A stretch of DNA of 12,710 nt from Ruminococcaceae bacterium UBA4958 (GTDB taxonomy: Bacteria > Bacillota > Clostridia > Oscillospirales > Acutalibacteraceae), in the NCBI GenBank assembly GCA_002397355.1, contig DHAI01000035.1, positions 17,791 to 30,500 of the forward strand, given 5' to 3'. Positions 1 to 6,814 of the stretch are shown piece by piece. Made by a program: the position numbers and the translations under genes. The notes under the pieces were generated by a model that saw only the letters and a program-made list of their open reading frames with translations, did no database searches and was not told the origin of the DNA. Each line of letters starts with the position of its first letter. Position 1 is the stretch's first letter.

Positions 1-699
1 GGGCTGAACCGGAACATCGTGCAGTGCCTGAACGACTATCATATCCCGCTCTACCTCTCCCACACGATCACGGAGATCCGCGGGAGCCGCCGCGTGGAGG
101 GCGCCGTCGTCTCCCGCGTGGACGGGCGCGGAAAACCCGTCCCCGGCACGGAACGGCTTTTCGACTGCGACACGATCCTCCTCTCCGTCGGCCTGATCCC
201 CGAAAACGAGCTTTCGCGGAACGCCGGCATCGAGCTCGACCCGCGCACGAAAGGGCCCGTCGTCTGCGAGAATATGGAGACGTCGATCCCCGGCGTTTTC
301 GCCTGCGGAAACGTCGTCCACGTGCACGACCTGGTGGACTTCGTTACGGCGGAGAGCCAGCGGGCGGGAGCCGCGGCGGCGGCCTACGCCCTGCAGGGCG
401 CGGCTCCCGCGGAGGAGAAAGCCGTCCCGCTGAAAAACGGCGAGGGCGTCGGCTACACCGTCCCGCAGCGTGTGCGGCCGGGCCGCGTGGAAAAGTACGC
501 AGAGGTTTTCTTCCGCGTGCGCCGCAACTTCAAAGGCTCCGTGATCGAAGTGGAAAGCGGCGGGAACGTCCTTTCCGCTTTCAAGCGCGAGCACATGGCT
601 CCCGGCGAGATGGAGCACATCGTGATCCCGAAGCGGCTGCTGGAAAAAGCCGCGGACGACGGCATCACCATATCCGCAAAGGAGGCGGAGAAAGCATGA
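1..699 (+). CDS. FAD/NAD-dependent oxidoreductase of a glycerol operon, C-terminal part
   Basis: The frame is open from the first base, so this is the last 232 residues of a gene that begins outside the window. The visible part fits the C-terminal half of a pyridine nucleotide-disulfide-type oxidoreductase. It has a typical NAD-domain end (DTILLSVGLIPENEL, about residues 57-71) and the FAD-contacting motif TSIPGVFACGNVVHVHDLVD (about 94-113). The family moves electrons between a pyridine nucleotide and another acceptor. The stop codon overlaps the start of the DUF1667 gene by 4 bases (ATGA), and glpK follows. In Clostridia this trio often accompanies a GlpA/GlpO-like glycerol-3-phosphate dehydrogenase, so a role in re-oxidising or passing on electrons from glycerol-3-phosphate is likely. 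The exact electron partner cannot be read from the sequence. The tail after about residue 140 is less conserved and ends in a charged Lys/Glu/Ala-rich stretch. Confidence 0.85.
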   Translation, partial: GLNRNIVQCLNDYHIPLYLSHTITEIRGSRRVEGAVVSRVDGRGKPVPGTERLFDCDTILLSVGLIPENELSRNAGIELDPRTKGPVVCENMETSIPGVFACGNVVHVHDLVDFVTAESQRAGAAAAAYALQGAAPAEEKAVPLKNGEGVGYTVPQRVRPGRVEKYAEVFFRVRRNFKGSVIEVESGGNVLSAFKREHMAPGEMEHIVIPKRLLEKAADDGITISAKEAEKA

Positions 700-1040
700 C
701 GGACCTGACCTGCATCGTCTGCCCGAAGGGCTGCCATCTTCATGTCGACGAGAAAAACGGTTACCGGGTGACCGGGAACAGCTGCCCGCGCGGCGCGGAG
801 TACGGGAAAAAAGAGCTGACAAACCCGACGCGCGTGCTCACAAGCACCGTGCGCATCACCGGCGCGCGCTACCCGCGCTGCCCCGTGAAAACGGACCGGC
901 CCATTCCGAAAGGGATGATGTTCCGCGCGATGGCGGAGCTGAACGGCGTAAACCTCTCTTCCCCGGTCAGGCGCGGCGACATCGCCGTTTCCGACCTGCT
1001 CGGCACGGGCGCCAACCTGATCGTGACGAAAGACATGTGA
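696..1040 (+). CDS. DUF1667 four-cysteine protein of the glycerol operon
   Basis: A 114-residue protein starting MTDLTCIVCPKGCHLHV. The ATG overlaps the upstream stop codon as ATGA, and GGAGGCGG lies 7-15 bases before it, so the two genes are probably translationally coupled. Four cysteines cluster at the N terminus (C6, C9, C13, C30) in the pattern CxxCxxxC...CPRG, with one more at C62 (PRCPVKT). The pattern suggests an iron-sulfur cluster or zinc site. Size, motifs and position match the DUF1667 family, which lies beside FAD oxidoreductases and glpK in many Firmicutes. No enzymatic function is established for it as far as I know. A small electron-transfer subunit partnering the upstream oxidoreductase is an inference from the cysteines and the coupling. 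A frame in the same phase opens far upstream at base 24, but that part is a shadow of the oxidoreductase gene. Confidence 0.9.
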   Translation: MTDLTCIVCPKGCHLHVDEKNGYRVTGNSCPRGAEYGKKELTNPTRVLTSTVRITGARYPRCPVKTDRPIPKGMMFRAMAELNGVNLSSPVRRGDIAVSDLLGTGANLIVTKDM

Positions 1041-1055
1041 AAGGCGGGAGCGAAA

Positions 1056-2552
1056 TTGGAAAAAAAGTACGTCGTGGCGCTGGACCAGGGAACGACGAGC
1101 TCCCGCTGCATGATCTTCGACCGTGGGCAAAACGTCGTCTCCATCGCGCAAAAGGAATTTCCCCAGATCTATCCGAAACCCGGCTGGGTGGAACACAATC
1201 CGGTGGACATTTACGTGACACAGTACGGCACGATGGCGGAAGCCGTCGCGAAGATGGGCATCCGGGCGGAGGAGATCGCGGCCATCGGCATTGCCAACCA
1301 GCGCGAAACGACCATCGTGTGGGAAAAATCGACCGGGCTTCCGGTATGTAACGCCATCGTCTGGCAATGCCGCCGCACCGCGGAGCTTTGCGAGGAAATC
1401 AAAAAGGACCGCGCGCTGACGGAGTACATCCGGGTGAACACCGGCCTTTTGGTGGACGCGTACTTCTCCGCGACGAAGATCAAGTGGATCCTCGACCATG
1501 TGCCCGGGGCGCGGGAAAAGGCCGAGGCCGGCGAGCTCCTGTTCGGCACGGTGGACTCCTGGCTCGTCTGGAAGCTGACGAACGGCAGGGCTCACGTGAC
1601 GGACTGCACCAACGCCTCGCGGACCATGCTGTTCAACATCCGGGAGCGCAAATGGGACGAACGCATTTTGAAGGCGCTCGGCATCCCGGCCTGCATGCTG
1701 CCGCGCGTCTGCGATTCCTCCGAGATATACGGGTATACCAATCTGAACGGGGCGGAAATCCCGATCTGCGGCATCGCCGGCGACCAGCAGGCCGCGCTCT
1801 TCGGCCAGACCTGCTTTTCCGCGGGCGACGTGAAAAACACATACGGCACCGGAAACTTCATCCTGATGAACACCGGGGACAAAATGGTCCGGAGCAAAAA
1901 CGGGCTGCTGACCACCATCGCCTACAGCCTCGGCGGCAAGACGGTCTACGCGCTGGAGGGAAGCGTATTCGTCGGCGGTGCGGTCATCCAGTGGCTGCGC
2001 GACAAAATGCGCTTCTTCACCGACGCTCCGGACGCGGACTACTTCGGCGCGCAGGCGAAGGACAACGGCGGCGTCTACTTCGTGCCGGCCTTCACGGGTC
2101 TCGGCGCGCCGTACTGGGACATGTACGCGCGCGGAACGATCTTCGGCCTGACGCGCGGAACGACACGCAACCAGATCATCCGCGCGGCGCTCGAAGCCAT
2201 CGCCTATCAGTCCAAGGACGTCATGGACGCCATGACGGCCGACACGGGCCTCGACATCGGCGAAATCAAGGTGGACGGCGGCGCGAGCGTCAGCGACATC
2301 ATCATGCAGTTCCAATCCGACATCACGCGGAAAACGCTCCGCAGGCCGATGATCCGCGAGACGACGGCGCTCGGCGCGGCGTACCTGGCGGGCCTTGCCG
2401 TCGGCTTCTGGAAGGATCTGGACGAAGTCAAACAACACTGGTCGCTCGACAAGCTTTACAAGCCGAAGATGGACGCCGCAACGCGCGAAAAACTCCTGCG
2501 CGGCTGGCGCAAATCCGTGGAATGCGCCCGGATGTGGAAAAACGAGAGCTGA
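1056..2552 (+). CDS. glpK: Glycerol kinase
   Basis: GlpK phosphorylates glycerol with ATP to sn-glycerol 3-phosphate in the cytoplasm. The 498 residues equal the usual family length. Visible landmarks are the N-terminal phosphate loop LDQGTTSSR with D10, the glycerol-binding pair R83-E84 in NQRET, Y136 in DAYFSATK, the catalytic D243 in [11 protein letters not shown], the nucleotide-site stretch KNTYGTGNF, and an FGGY signature around residues 338-361 ending in YWDMYARG. The start is TTG, preceded by AAGGCGGGAG, 15 bases after the DUF1667 stop, so it belongs to the same operon. In low-GC Gram-positive GlpK enzymes, a histidine 14 residues before this aspartate (HFYG, His232 in Enterococcus) is phosphorylated by the PTS protein HPr. 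By eye that position is N229 here (NLNG), so this control is probably absent. Identification is firm. Confidence 0.97.
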   Translation: MEKKYVVALDQGTTSSRCMIFDRGQNVVSIAQKEFPQIYPKPGWVEHNPVDIYVTQYGTMAEAVAKMGIRAEEIAAIGIANQRETTIVWEKSTGLPVCNAIVWQCRRTAELCEEIKKDRALTEYIRVNTGLLVDAYFSATKIKWILDHVPGAREKAEAGELLFGTVDSWLVWKLTNGRAHVTDCTNASRTMLFNIRERKWDERILKALGIPACMLPRVCDSSEIYGYTNLNGAEIPICGIAGDQQAALFGQTCFSAGDVKNTYGTGNFILMNTGDKMVRSKNGLLTTIAYSLGGKTVYALEGSVFVGGAVIQWLRDKMRFFTDAPDADYFGAQAKDNGGVYFVPAFTGLGAPYWDMYARGTIFGLTRGTTRNQIIRAALEAIAYQSKDVMDAMTADTGLDIGEIKVDGGASVSDIIMQFQSDITRKTLRRPMIRETTALGAAYLAGLAVGFWKDLDEVKQHWSLDKLYKPKMDAATREKLLRGWRKSVECARMWKNES

Positions 2553-2556
2553 CCGG

Positions 2557-2621
2557 AAAAAGGCGGACGAAAGGGCGGGGCGCGACGGGAGAGTTCCCGT
2601 TGTGCCCCGTCCTCTCGCCTT
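2557..2621. terminator. Bidirectional hairpin terminator between glpK and the phosphatase gene
   Basis: Five bases after the glpK stop begins a long inverted repeat. Bases 2572-2590 pair with 2595-2613 (19 pairs including a few G-U) around the loop GAGT. An outer AAGGCG/CGCCTT arm lies at 2560-2565 and 2616-2621. On the minus strand the outer arm runs straight into TTTTT (complement of 2557-2561), a proper U-tract for the converging phosphatase gene. On the plus strand the hairpin follows glpK without a U-tract. It most likely stops transcription from both sides, more efficiently on the minus strand. Confidence 0.7.
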
Positions 2622-2654
2622 AAGCGGCAGACCGCAGACGATTCTCAAAGCTTT

Positions 2655-2668
2655 TCCGCCGAAGCGGA
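2655..2668 (-). other. Small UUCG-type hairpin behind the phosphatase gene
   Basis: Read on the minus strand this is TCCGC-TTCG-GCGGA, five base pairs closed by a UUCG tetraloop, a very stable RNA fold. It lies about 20 bases after the phosphatase stop. There is no U-run behind it, so it is better read as a 3'-end stabilising or pausing hairpin ahead of the larger terminator at 2557-2621. Confidence 0.4.
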
Positions 2669-2688
2669 GACAACGCGCATAGCGGCGC

Positions 2689-3399
2689 TCAGCCCTGCCA
2701 TGTTTCCGGGAACAGGCCGGAGTCGGAAACGGGCTCGCCCGCCCGGGAAAGGTGGCTGGTGTCGCCGATCGTACGGCAGCGGAAAGCGGCGATCCCCCTT
2801 TTCCGTTCCTCCGTCACAATCGTCGTCACGGACGTCGGGGCGATGAAAGTCCCGTGCCAGAGGACCGGAGCGGAGATGCCGAGCAGGTGGGAGAGCATCA
2901 CGCCCTCCGCACCCAGATGGCAGAAAAAAACGAGGATGTCCCGGTTCGGGCGCTCGGCGCGGTAGATCATGCCGTCGCGCCGGTAGCCGTGCTCCGCAAG
3001 CACGCCGTCCAGCCCCTGCGCGACCTCGCGGTACCGCTCCCGGACGTCTCCCGTCCGCATCAGCGGATCGTCGTACCACCGGTCCTTGTCGTAAAGGTCG
3101 CCGCGCGCCGTCCAGTATTCCGGCATCAGATCCCACGGGATGCGCGGCTTTCCCGTCTCCGGGTCGAGAATCTGCGCCGGAAATTCCCGCAGCCATCCGC
3201 AGACCGTCGCTTCCCGCCGCGCGCGCCTCAGCGTCTCCTTCGCCGTGTCTCTGGCACGGCCGCACGGCGAGCAGTAAAACCGGCAGACGGTGAGCTTTTC
3301 CAGACGGTCGGCCAAAAGGTTCGCCTCCCGCCACCCCTTCGGCGTAAGGGAGTCGTGCTCATAGTCCGGATCGCCGTGGCGGATGACCAGCAGCCTCAT
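2689..3399 (-). CDS. Histidine phosphatase family protein (phosphoglycerate mutase-like)
   Basis: A 236-residue cytoplasmic protein of the histidine phosphatase (branch 1) superfamily, which removes or moves phosphate through a phospho-histidine intermediate. The catalytic motif RHGD sits at residues 7-10 (nucleophile H8), the second arginine in SPCGRARDTA (R48), an acidic candidate E72 in WLREF, and the second histidine H161 in FFCHLGAEG. All core residues are present, so the enzyme should be active. The substrate is unknown; the family includes mutases, sugar phosphatases and cobalamin-pathway enzymes. Its ATG overlaps the stop codon of the upstream PHP gene as ATGA, and GGAAAGG lies about 8 bases before it, so both are translated from one message. 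This points to a shared small-molecule phosphate substrate or pathway, but that is inference. Confidence 0.88.
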   Translation of the reverse strand: MRLLVIRHGDPDYEHDSLTPKGWREANLLADRLEKLTVCRFYCSPCGRARDTAKETLRRARREATVCGWLREFPAQILDPETGKPRIPWDLMPEYWTARGDLYDKDRWYDDPLMRTGDVRERYREVAQGLDGVLAEHGYRRDGMIYRAERPNRDILVFFCHLGAEGVMLSHLLGISAPVLWHGTFIAPTSVTTIVTEERKRGIAAFRCRTIGDTSHLSRAGEPVSDSGLFPETWQG

Positions 3400-4313
3400 C
3401 GAATCGACCTTTCCGTTTTAAAATCCCCCGTCTTTTCCTTCACCGCGATGGGCGAGCACCAGGCCCGCGTCCCGTCCGCCCCCACCAACTCGATGCGGAC
3501 ATAGCGGTCGGTCGGCTTGATCTTGTAAGAAGCGAAACCGGACGCCCCGGAAAGAACGCGGTCGTCGCACCAGACGGTATTGCTGTAAAAAACCGCGGTT
3601 ACGGCGCCGGAGAACTCGGCCTCCACCCTTCCTTCCCCGCAGCGGATCGAGGAAAAGCGCGGTCCCTGCGAAGCATAAAAATCGCCCGCGCGCAGAGCCT
3701 CTTTCAGCGCCGTGGGCGTACACTCTTTCGCACGTACCATCACATAGGACCGCGTCTGTTCCCCGTTGTAATAATGGCTGTCGTCCACGGCGACGCACCG
3801 GAAGAGCTTCCCCCGCGTGGCCCAAAGGTCGAAATACAGGCTCGCGTCCGCCCGCGCGCCGTTCCAAGGCAGGCCGGAAAGCGTATTGTAGACCTCGACC
3901 GCGCAGAGCCCGCGGAGCTTCATCGCCTCGGCCGGGTCCGTCACCGACCAGGCCGGGTGCGCCAGGATCGCAACCCCTCCCGCCGCGTCGATCGCGTCGA
4001 TGATCTTCTGCGCAGGCGCCTTCCGGATCTCTTCCTTCGGGACCTCCCGCTCCATCCCCACGCCGACAATATGATAAACCGGCGTGGAAACCATGTCGCC
4101 CGTGTTCCACTCGCAGCCGCTCAGGACGAGCAGCCCGCCCTGCGGGCCTCCGCGCCCCTGCACCCAGTGGTCGGTCAGCGCGACAAAGTCATAGCCGGCG
4201 TCCCGGTAAACCGCGACGGCTTCCTCCGGCGAAAGATGACCGTCCGAAAGTGTCGTGTGCATATGAAGATTTCCCTTGAACCATTTTCCGTCCGGGCGGA
4301 AAATTTCATGCAT
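3396..4313 (-). CDS. PHP-domain metallohydrolase (CehA/McbA-like)
   Basis: A 305-residue protein with a complete PHP (polymerase and histidinol phosphatase) domain. Metal-site motifs, numbered from the chosen start, are NLHMHTTLSDG (H17, H19, D24), ALTDHW (D48, H49), GCEWN (E68), H81 in VYHIVG, ILAHPAW (H119), VEVYN (E140) and DDSHY (D177/D178, H180). After LRAGDFYASQGPRF comes a short beta-rich C-terminal domain of about 80 residues, the usual layout of CehA/McbA-like proteins. PHP enzymes hydrolyse phosphate esters or related bonds with two or three metal ions. I chose the ATG at 4313 because GGAGGG (4323-4328) lies about 9 bases ahead of it. An ATG at 4322 in the same frame directly abuts that site and would add three residues. 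The gene follows araC by about 114 bases and overlaps the phosphatase gene. The substrate is unknown. Confidence 0.87.
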   Translation of the reverse strand: MHEIFRPDGKWFKGNLHMHTTLSDGHLSPEEAVAVYRDAGYDFVALTDHWVQGRGGPQGGLLVLSGCEWNTGDMVSTPVYHIVGVGMEREVPKEEIRKAPAQKIIDAIDAAGGVAILAHPAWSVTDPAEAMKLRGLCAVEVYNTLSGLPWNGARADASLYFDLWATRGKLFRCVAVDDSHYYNGEQTRSYVMVRAKECTPTALKEALRAGDFYASQGPRFSSIRCGEGRVEAEFSGAVTAVFYSNTVWCDDRVLSGASGFASYKIKPTDRYVRIELVGADGTRAWCSPIAVKEKTGDFKTERSIR

Positions 4314-4358
4314 CAATTTCATCCCTCCAATTCCGGATCAATCCGCTCCGGGGAGCAA

Positions 4359-4385
4359 ATCATACCGTTTTTCACTTTCAGTCTA
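4359..4385 (-). promoter_or_regulatory. Possible weak promoter for the PHP/phosphatase pair
   Basis: On the minus strand TATGAT (4359-4364) matches five of six bases of a -10 box. TAGACT (4380-4385) is a four-of-six -35 box at a short 15-base spacing. It lies about 45 bases ahead of the PHP start in an AT-richer gap. The spacing is poor, so the pair may instead be transcribed from the araC promoter. Confidence 0.3.
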
Positions 4386-4427
4386 CTCCTATCCTCCCGG
4401 ATATGCAAGCCTGACGCCGCAGCCCGC

Positions 4428-5225
4428 TCAGGGGGCAGACCTGTACTTTTTCTGATAATACAGGGGGGCGAGGCCGTACTTTTTTTTAAACATCTTGGAA
4501 AAGTTGAAAATGTCCTGGTAGCCGGTGCTGCAAGCGGCTTCGGTGGGCGTATAGAGGTCCTCCGTCAGAAGCCGCGCCGCTTTTTCCAGCCGGAAATCGA
4601 CAAGGTACCGTTTCGGGCTGAAACCGGTCTCCCTACGGAAGATGCTGCAGAAATACCGGCGGTCGAGGCCGAGCGCGTCGGAAACGGACTGGATGCGGAT
4701 CGGTTTCATATAATTCACGGCGATGAAGTCGCGCGCCTCCGAGACGTAATTCTGCGGCAGCTTTCCCGGCTGCGTGGGCATCGTCTTTTCCTGAAGGATG
4801 GAGAAAAGCTCGTAGATCTTCGCGCACAGGAACAATTCCCTTGCTCCGCGGCTCCCGGACTGGAGCATGCTCCGGAAAACCGATTCGCAGAACGTGCCGC
4901 GAACCACGTCTCGGCGCAGAAAAGCAAGCTTTCCGGAAAGCTCCGGCGACACCTGAAAGCCGATCCAGATGTAGCTCCATGGGAAATCGCCGTCCGCCTC
5001 GTAGCAGGTCATCTCACCCGGATGGATGATAAAAAGGTCGCCTTTTCCAAGACGGTATTCCCCGCGGGGCGTTCGAAACTTCCCCCTGCCGGAAACGATA
5101 TAGTGGATCAGGTGGTATTCCCGGGAAGCAGGCCCGAACCGGTGACTTTTTTTACAAACTTCGCTCCCGCACAAAAGCGGGTTCACGTCGCGCATCCCTT
5201 GATTTTTCAGGATCATATCCGGCAT
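4428..5225 (-). CDS. AraC-family transcriptional regulator
   Basis: A 265-residue regulator with the standard AraC layout. An N-terminal cupin-like sensor domain covers about residues 15-110 (HLIHYIVSGRGKF and GDLFIIHPGEMTCYE are typical strands), followed by a linker and a C-terminal pair of helix-turn-helix units at about 178-199 (IQSVSDALGLDRRYFCSIFR) and 226-248. GFSPKRYLVDFRLEKAARLL between them is the family hallmark. I chose the ATG at 5225 because GGAGGTGA lies 7 bases before it. The longer reading from 5252 would begin at about the predicted transcription start. The gene is divergent from the alpha-galactosidase, a common arrangement for sugar-responsive activators such as MsmR and RafR types. 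It probably activates that gene in response to an alpha-galactoside, and may also affect the PHP gene downstream. Confidence 0.93.
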   Translation of the reverse strand: MPDMILKNQGMRDVNPLLCGSEVCKKSHRFGPASREYHLIHYIVSGRGKFRTPRGEYRLGKGDLFIIHPGEMTCYEADGDFPWSYIWIGFQVSPELSGKLAFLRRDVVRGTFCESVFRSMLQSGSRGARELFLCAKIYELFSILQEKTMPTQPGKLPQNYVSEARDFIAVNYMKPIRIQSVSDALGLDRRYFCSIFRRETGFSPKRYLVDFRLEKAARLLTEDLYTPTEAACSTGYQDIFNFSKMFKKKYGLAPLYYQKKYRSAP

Positions 5226-5254
5226 TACCCTTTCACCTCCACCGCTCGTCATAC

Positions 5255-5287
5255 GACATTATACCAAAAAGTCCTGACATTTTCCAA
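5255..5287. promoter_or_regulatory. Candidate AraC-regulator binding sites: two direct repeats 21 bases apart
   Basis: GACATTATACCAA (5255-5267) and GACATTTTCCAA (5276-5287) are near-copies with GACATT starts exactly 21 bases apart, two helical turns. AraC-family proteins bind tandem direct half-sites with this period. The left repeat covers the araC -10 box and the right one overlaps the putative alpha-galactosidase -35. This would let the regulator activate the enzyme gene and repress itself. A separate inverted pair, TATACCA (5260-5266) and TGGTATA (5288-5294), overlaps the same region. Confidence 0.5.
5258..5286 (-). promoter_or_regulatory. araC-family regulator promoter
   Basis: On the minus strand a perfect TATAAT (5258-5263) is preceded by TGG, an extended -10 element. 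A four-of-six -35 (TGGAAA, 5281-5286) lies at 17-base spacing. Transcription should start near 5251, which leaves a leader of about 25 bases ahead of the regulator ATG at 5225. Confidence 0.65.
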
Positions 5288-5310
5288 TGGTATACCGAAG
5301 AATCTATGAT
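5282..5310 (+). promoter_or_regulatory. Alpha-galactosidase promoter, activator-dependent type
   Basis: TATGAT at 5305-5310 is a good -10 box. The hexamer 17 bases upstream, TTCCAA (5282-5287), is a poor -35. A weak -35 next to the direct repeats fits a promoter that needs its activator. Transcription would start near 5317, giving a leader of about 46 bases. Confidence 0.5.
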
Positions 5311-5362
5311 AAAATAAGAATGGCATTTCGACGGACATCTATTATTGGAAAAGGGTGGTATT

Positions 5363-6505
5363 ATGACAACTGTGACTCCTCCCATGGGCTGGAATTCCTG
5401 GAACACGTTCGGAACGAATATCTCGGACCAACTGATCCGCGAGACCGCGGACAAAATCGTGGAATCCGGTCTGAAAGACCTTGGGTACGAATATGTGGTC
5501 ATCGACGACTGCTGGTCGGAGCGGCAGCGCGACGCGGACGGCCGGCTGGTGCCGGGCCGCAAGAAATTCCCCAACGGCATGAAAGCCGTCGGAGACTACA
5601 TTCACGGCAAAGGGCTGAAATTCGGCATGTACTCCTGCGGCGGCACCATGACGTGCGCGGGTTATCCCGGAAGCTTCGAGCACGAGTTCACAGACGCGGA
5701 GACGTTTGCCTCCTGGGGCGTCGATTACCTGAAATACGATTACTGCTACCACCCGTCGAGCGTGCCCGGCCCGCTGATGTACCGCAGGATGGCCGCCGCG
5801 CTGAAGAACTGCGGCCGCGGCATCCTCTTCGCGGCCTGCAACTGGGGCGCCGAGAAATCGGAGCTCTGGATGCCGGAATGCGGTGCGGACAGTTTCCGCT
5901 CCACGGGAGACATTCAGGACAACTGGCAGTCCATCAAGGGCATCGCAAAGTACCAGATCACGGAAAATTCGCGCATCTGCGGCAGGCCCGGCTGCTTCAA
6001 CGACATGGATATGCTCGTCGTCGGCATGAAAAACGTGGGGAACGTGGCGCTCGGCGGATGCAGCACCGAAGAGTACAAAACGCACTTCGCGCTCTGGTGC
6101 ATGCACAGCTCCCCCCTCATCATCGGCTGCGACGTGCGCAATATGGATGGGGAAACAAAGAACATTCTGACAAACCGCGAGCTCATCGCCGTCGACCAGG
6201 ACGCCGAAGCCCGCCCGCCGTTCCTGGCGTCCGACCCGAACGCCGTGGACCGGCAGATGATCTACGCCAAGATCCTGAGCGACGGCAGTTACGCCATCTG
6301 CTTCACCAACTACTCGGACGCGCCGATCAACTCGACGCTGCTGTTCTGGGAGCTCGGCCTCTCCGACACCTGCGGCTACGGCCTGAAGCTCCGCGACCTG
6401 TGGGAGCACAAGGACGTCGGCGTATTCCACAGAGACTTCACAAGCACGGGGATCCCGGCGCACGGAACCCGCGTCTACCGCGCGGAAGTCGTAAAGCTGA
6501 AATGA
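5363..6505 (+). CDS. Alpha-galactosidase, glycoside hydrolase family 27
   Basis: A 380-residue GH27 enzyme that releases alpha-linked galactose with retention of configuration. The (beta/alpha)8 barrel covers about residues 1-275, with a short beta-sandwich at about 285-380. Visible motifs are TPPMGWNSWNTFG at the start, the substrate-binding pair in IDDCW (D48, D49), the nucleophile D126 in LKYDYC, the acid/base D183 in STGDIQDNW, and NDMDMLVVG (the family more often has NDPDML). There is no signal peptide, so it acts in the cytoplasm on imported sugars such as melibiose, raffinose or galactomanno-oligosaccharides. The ATG at 5363 follows AAGGGTGG. A TTG at 5345 in the same frame would add six residues but has no ribosome site. 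Alpha-N-acetylgalactosaminidase activity also occurs in GH27 and cannot be ruled out. The gene is divergent from the AraC regulator and overlaps a small downstream gene by ATGA. Confidence 0.93.
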   Translation: MTTVTPPMGWNSWNTFGTNISDQLIRETADKIVESGLKDLGYEYVVIDDCWSERQRDADGRLVPGRKKFPNGMKAVGDYIHGKGLKFGMYSCGGTMTCAGYPGSFEHEFTDAETFASWGVDYLKYDYCYHPSSVPGPLMYRRMAAALKNCGRGILFAACNWGAEKSELWMPECGADSFRSTGDIQDNWQSIKGIAKYQITENSRICGRPGCFNDMDMLVVGMKNVGNVALGGCSTEEYKTHFALWCMHSSPLIIGCDVRNMDGETKNILTNRELIAVDQDAEARPPFLASDPNAVDRQMIYAKILSDGSYAICFTNYSDAPINSTLLFWELGLSDTCGYGLKLRDLWEHKDVGVFHRDFTSTGIPAHGTRVYRAEVVKLK

Positions 6506-6699
6506 GCACCTGCAAAAAGTGCGGGAAAGAACTGACGCAGGACGAAACGGCGATTTACCGCCGCCTCGTCTCCCGCGCGGCAGAGGAGTTTCTCTGCATC
6601 GACTGTCTGGCGGAATACTTCCGCTGCGACCGGTCGGTGATCCTGGAGCGCATCCGCTATTACAAGGAGATGGGATGCACGCTGTTCGCCGGCGGCTGA
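6502..6699 (+). CDS. Small double-CxxC (zinc-ribbon-like) protein, unknown function
   Basis: A 65-residue protein starting MSTCKKCGKEL. Its ATG overlaps the alpha-galactosidase stop as ATGA, so it is probably translated by coupling. CKKC (C4, C7) and CIDC (C32, C35) form two CxxC knuckles 24 residues apart, the spacing of a zinc ribbon or treble clef, with further cysteines at C42 and C59. The segment between them (IYRRLVSRAAEEF) and the C-terminal half (RSVILERIRYYKEMGC) look helical. I recall similar short hypothetical proteins with the KCGKELT...CIDCLAEYF pattern in Clostridia but know no function for them. It has no signal or membrane segment. A terminator follows 60 bases later, so it is the last gene of the operon. 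It could be a metal-binding regulatory or chaperone-like partner, which is speculation. Confidence 0.8.
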   Translation: MSTCKKCGKELTQDETAIYRRLVSRAAEEFLCIDCLAEYFRCDRSVILERIRYYKEMGCTLFAGG

Positions 6700-6758
6700 A
6701 CGTTTCCGCATGGGCGCGGGGCGATCGAATCGATTTTTACAAAAAATCCCATATACCG

Positions 6759-6794
6759 AAGAAGTCCGCCGCGATACACGGCGGGCTTCTTTTT
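6759..6794 (+). terminator. Intrinsic terminator of the alpha-galactosidase operon
   Basis: Bases 6759-6771 pair with 6779-6791 in a 13-pair stem with one G-U pair, around a 7-base loop (6772-6778). The end of the stem merges with CTTCTTTTTC, a good U-tract on the plus strand. The MATE gene ends from the other side at 6815, so the hairpin may serve both, although the minus side has only scattered T runs. Confidence 0.88.
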
Positions 6795-6814
6795 CGTAAA
6801 AGCCGTTCGGAGGT

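Noticed and set aside
453..2648. Minus-strand open frame of 731 codons across DUF1667 and glpK
   Set aside because: It mirrors glpK in another phase, is rich in Arg, Ala, Val and His, has no recognisable domain, and glpK on the other strand is certain. GC-rich genes give such open shadow frames.
3774..5309. Plus-strand frame of 511 codons over the PHP and araC genes
   Set aside because: It is antisense to two clear genes, spans their intergenic gap and has no family motif.
5287..6501. Plus-strand frame running through the alpha-galactosidase into the small CxxC gene
   Set aside because: Only its last 65 codons look like protein. The earlier part is an Arg/Pro/Ala-rich shadow of the GH27 gene, so the small gene starts at 6502.
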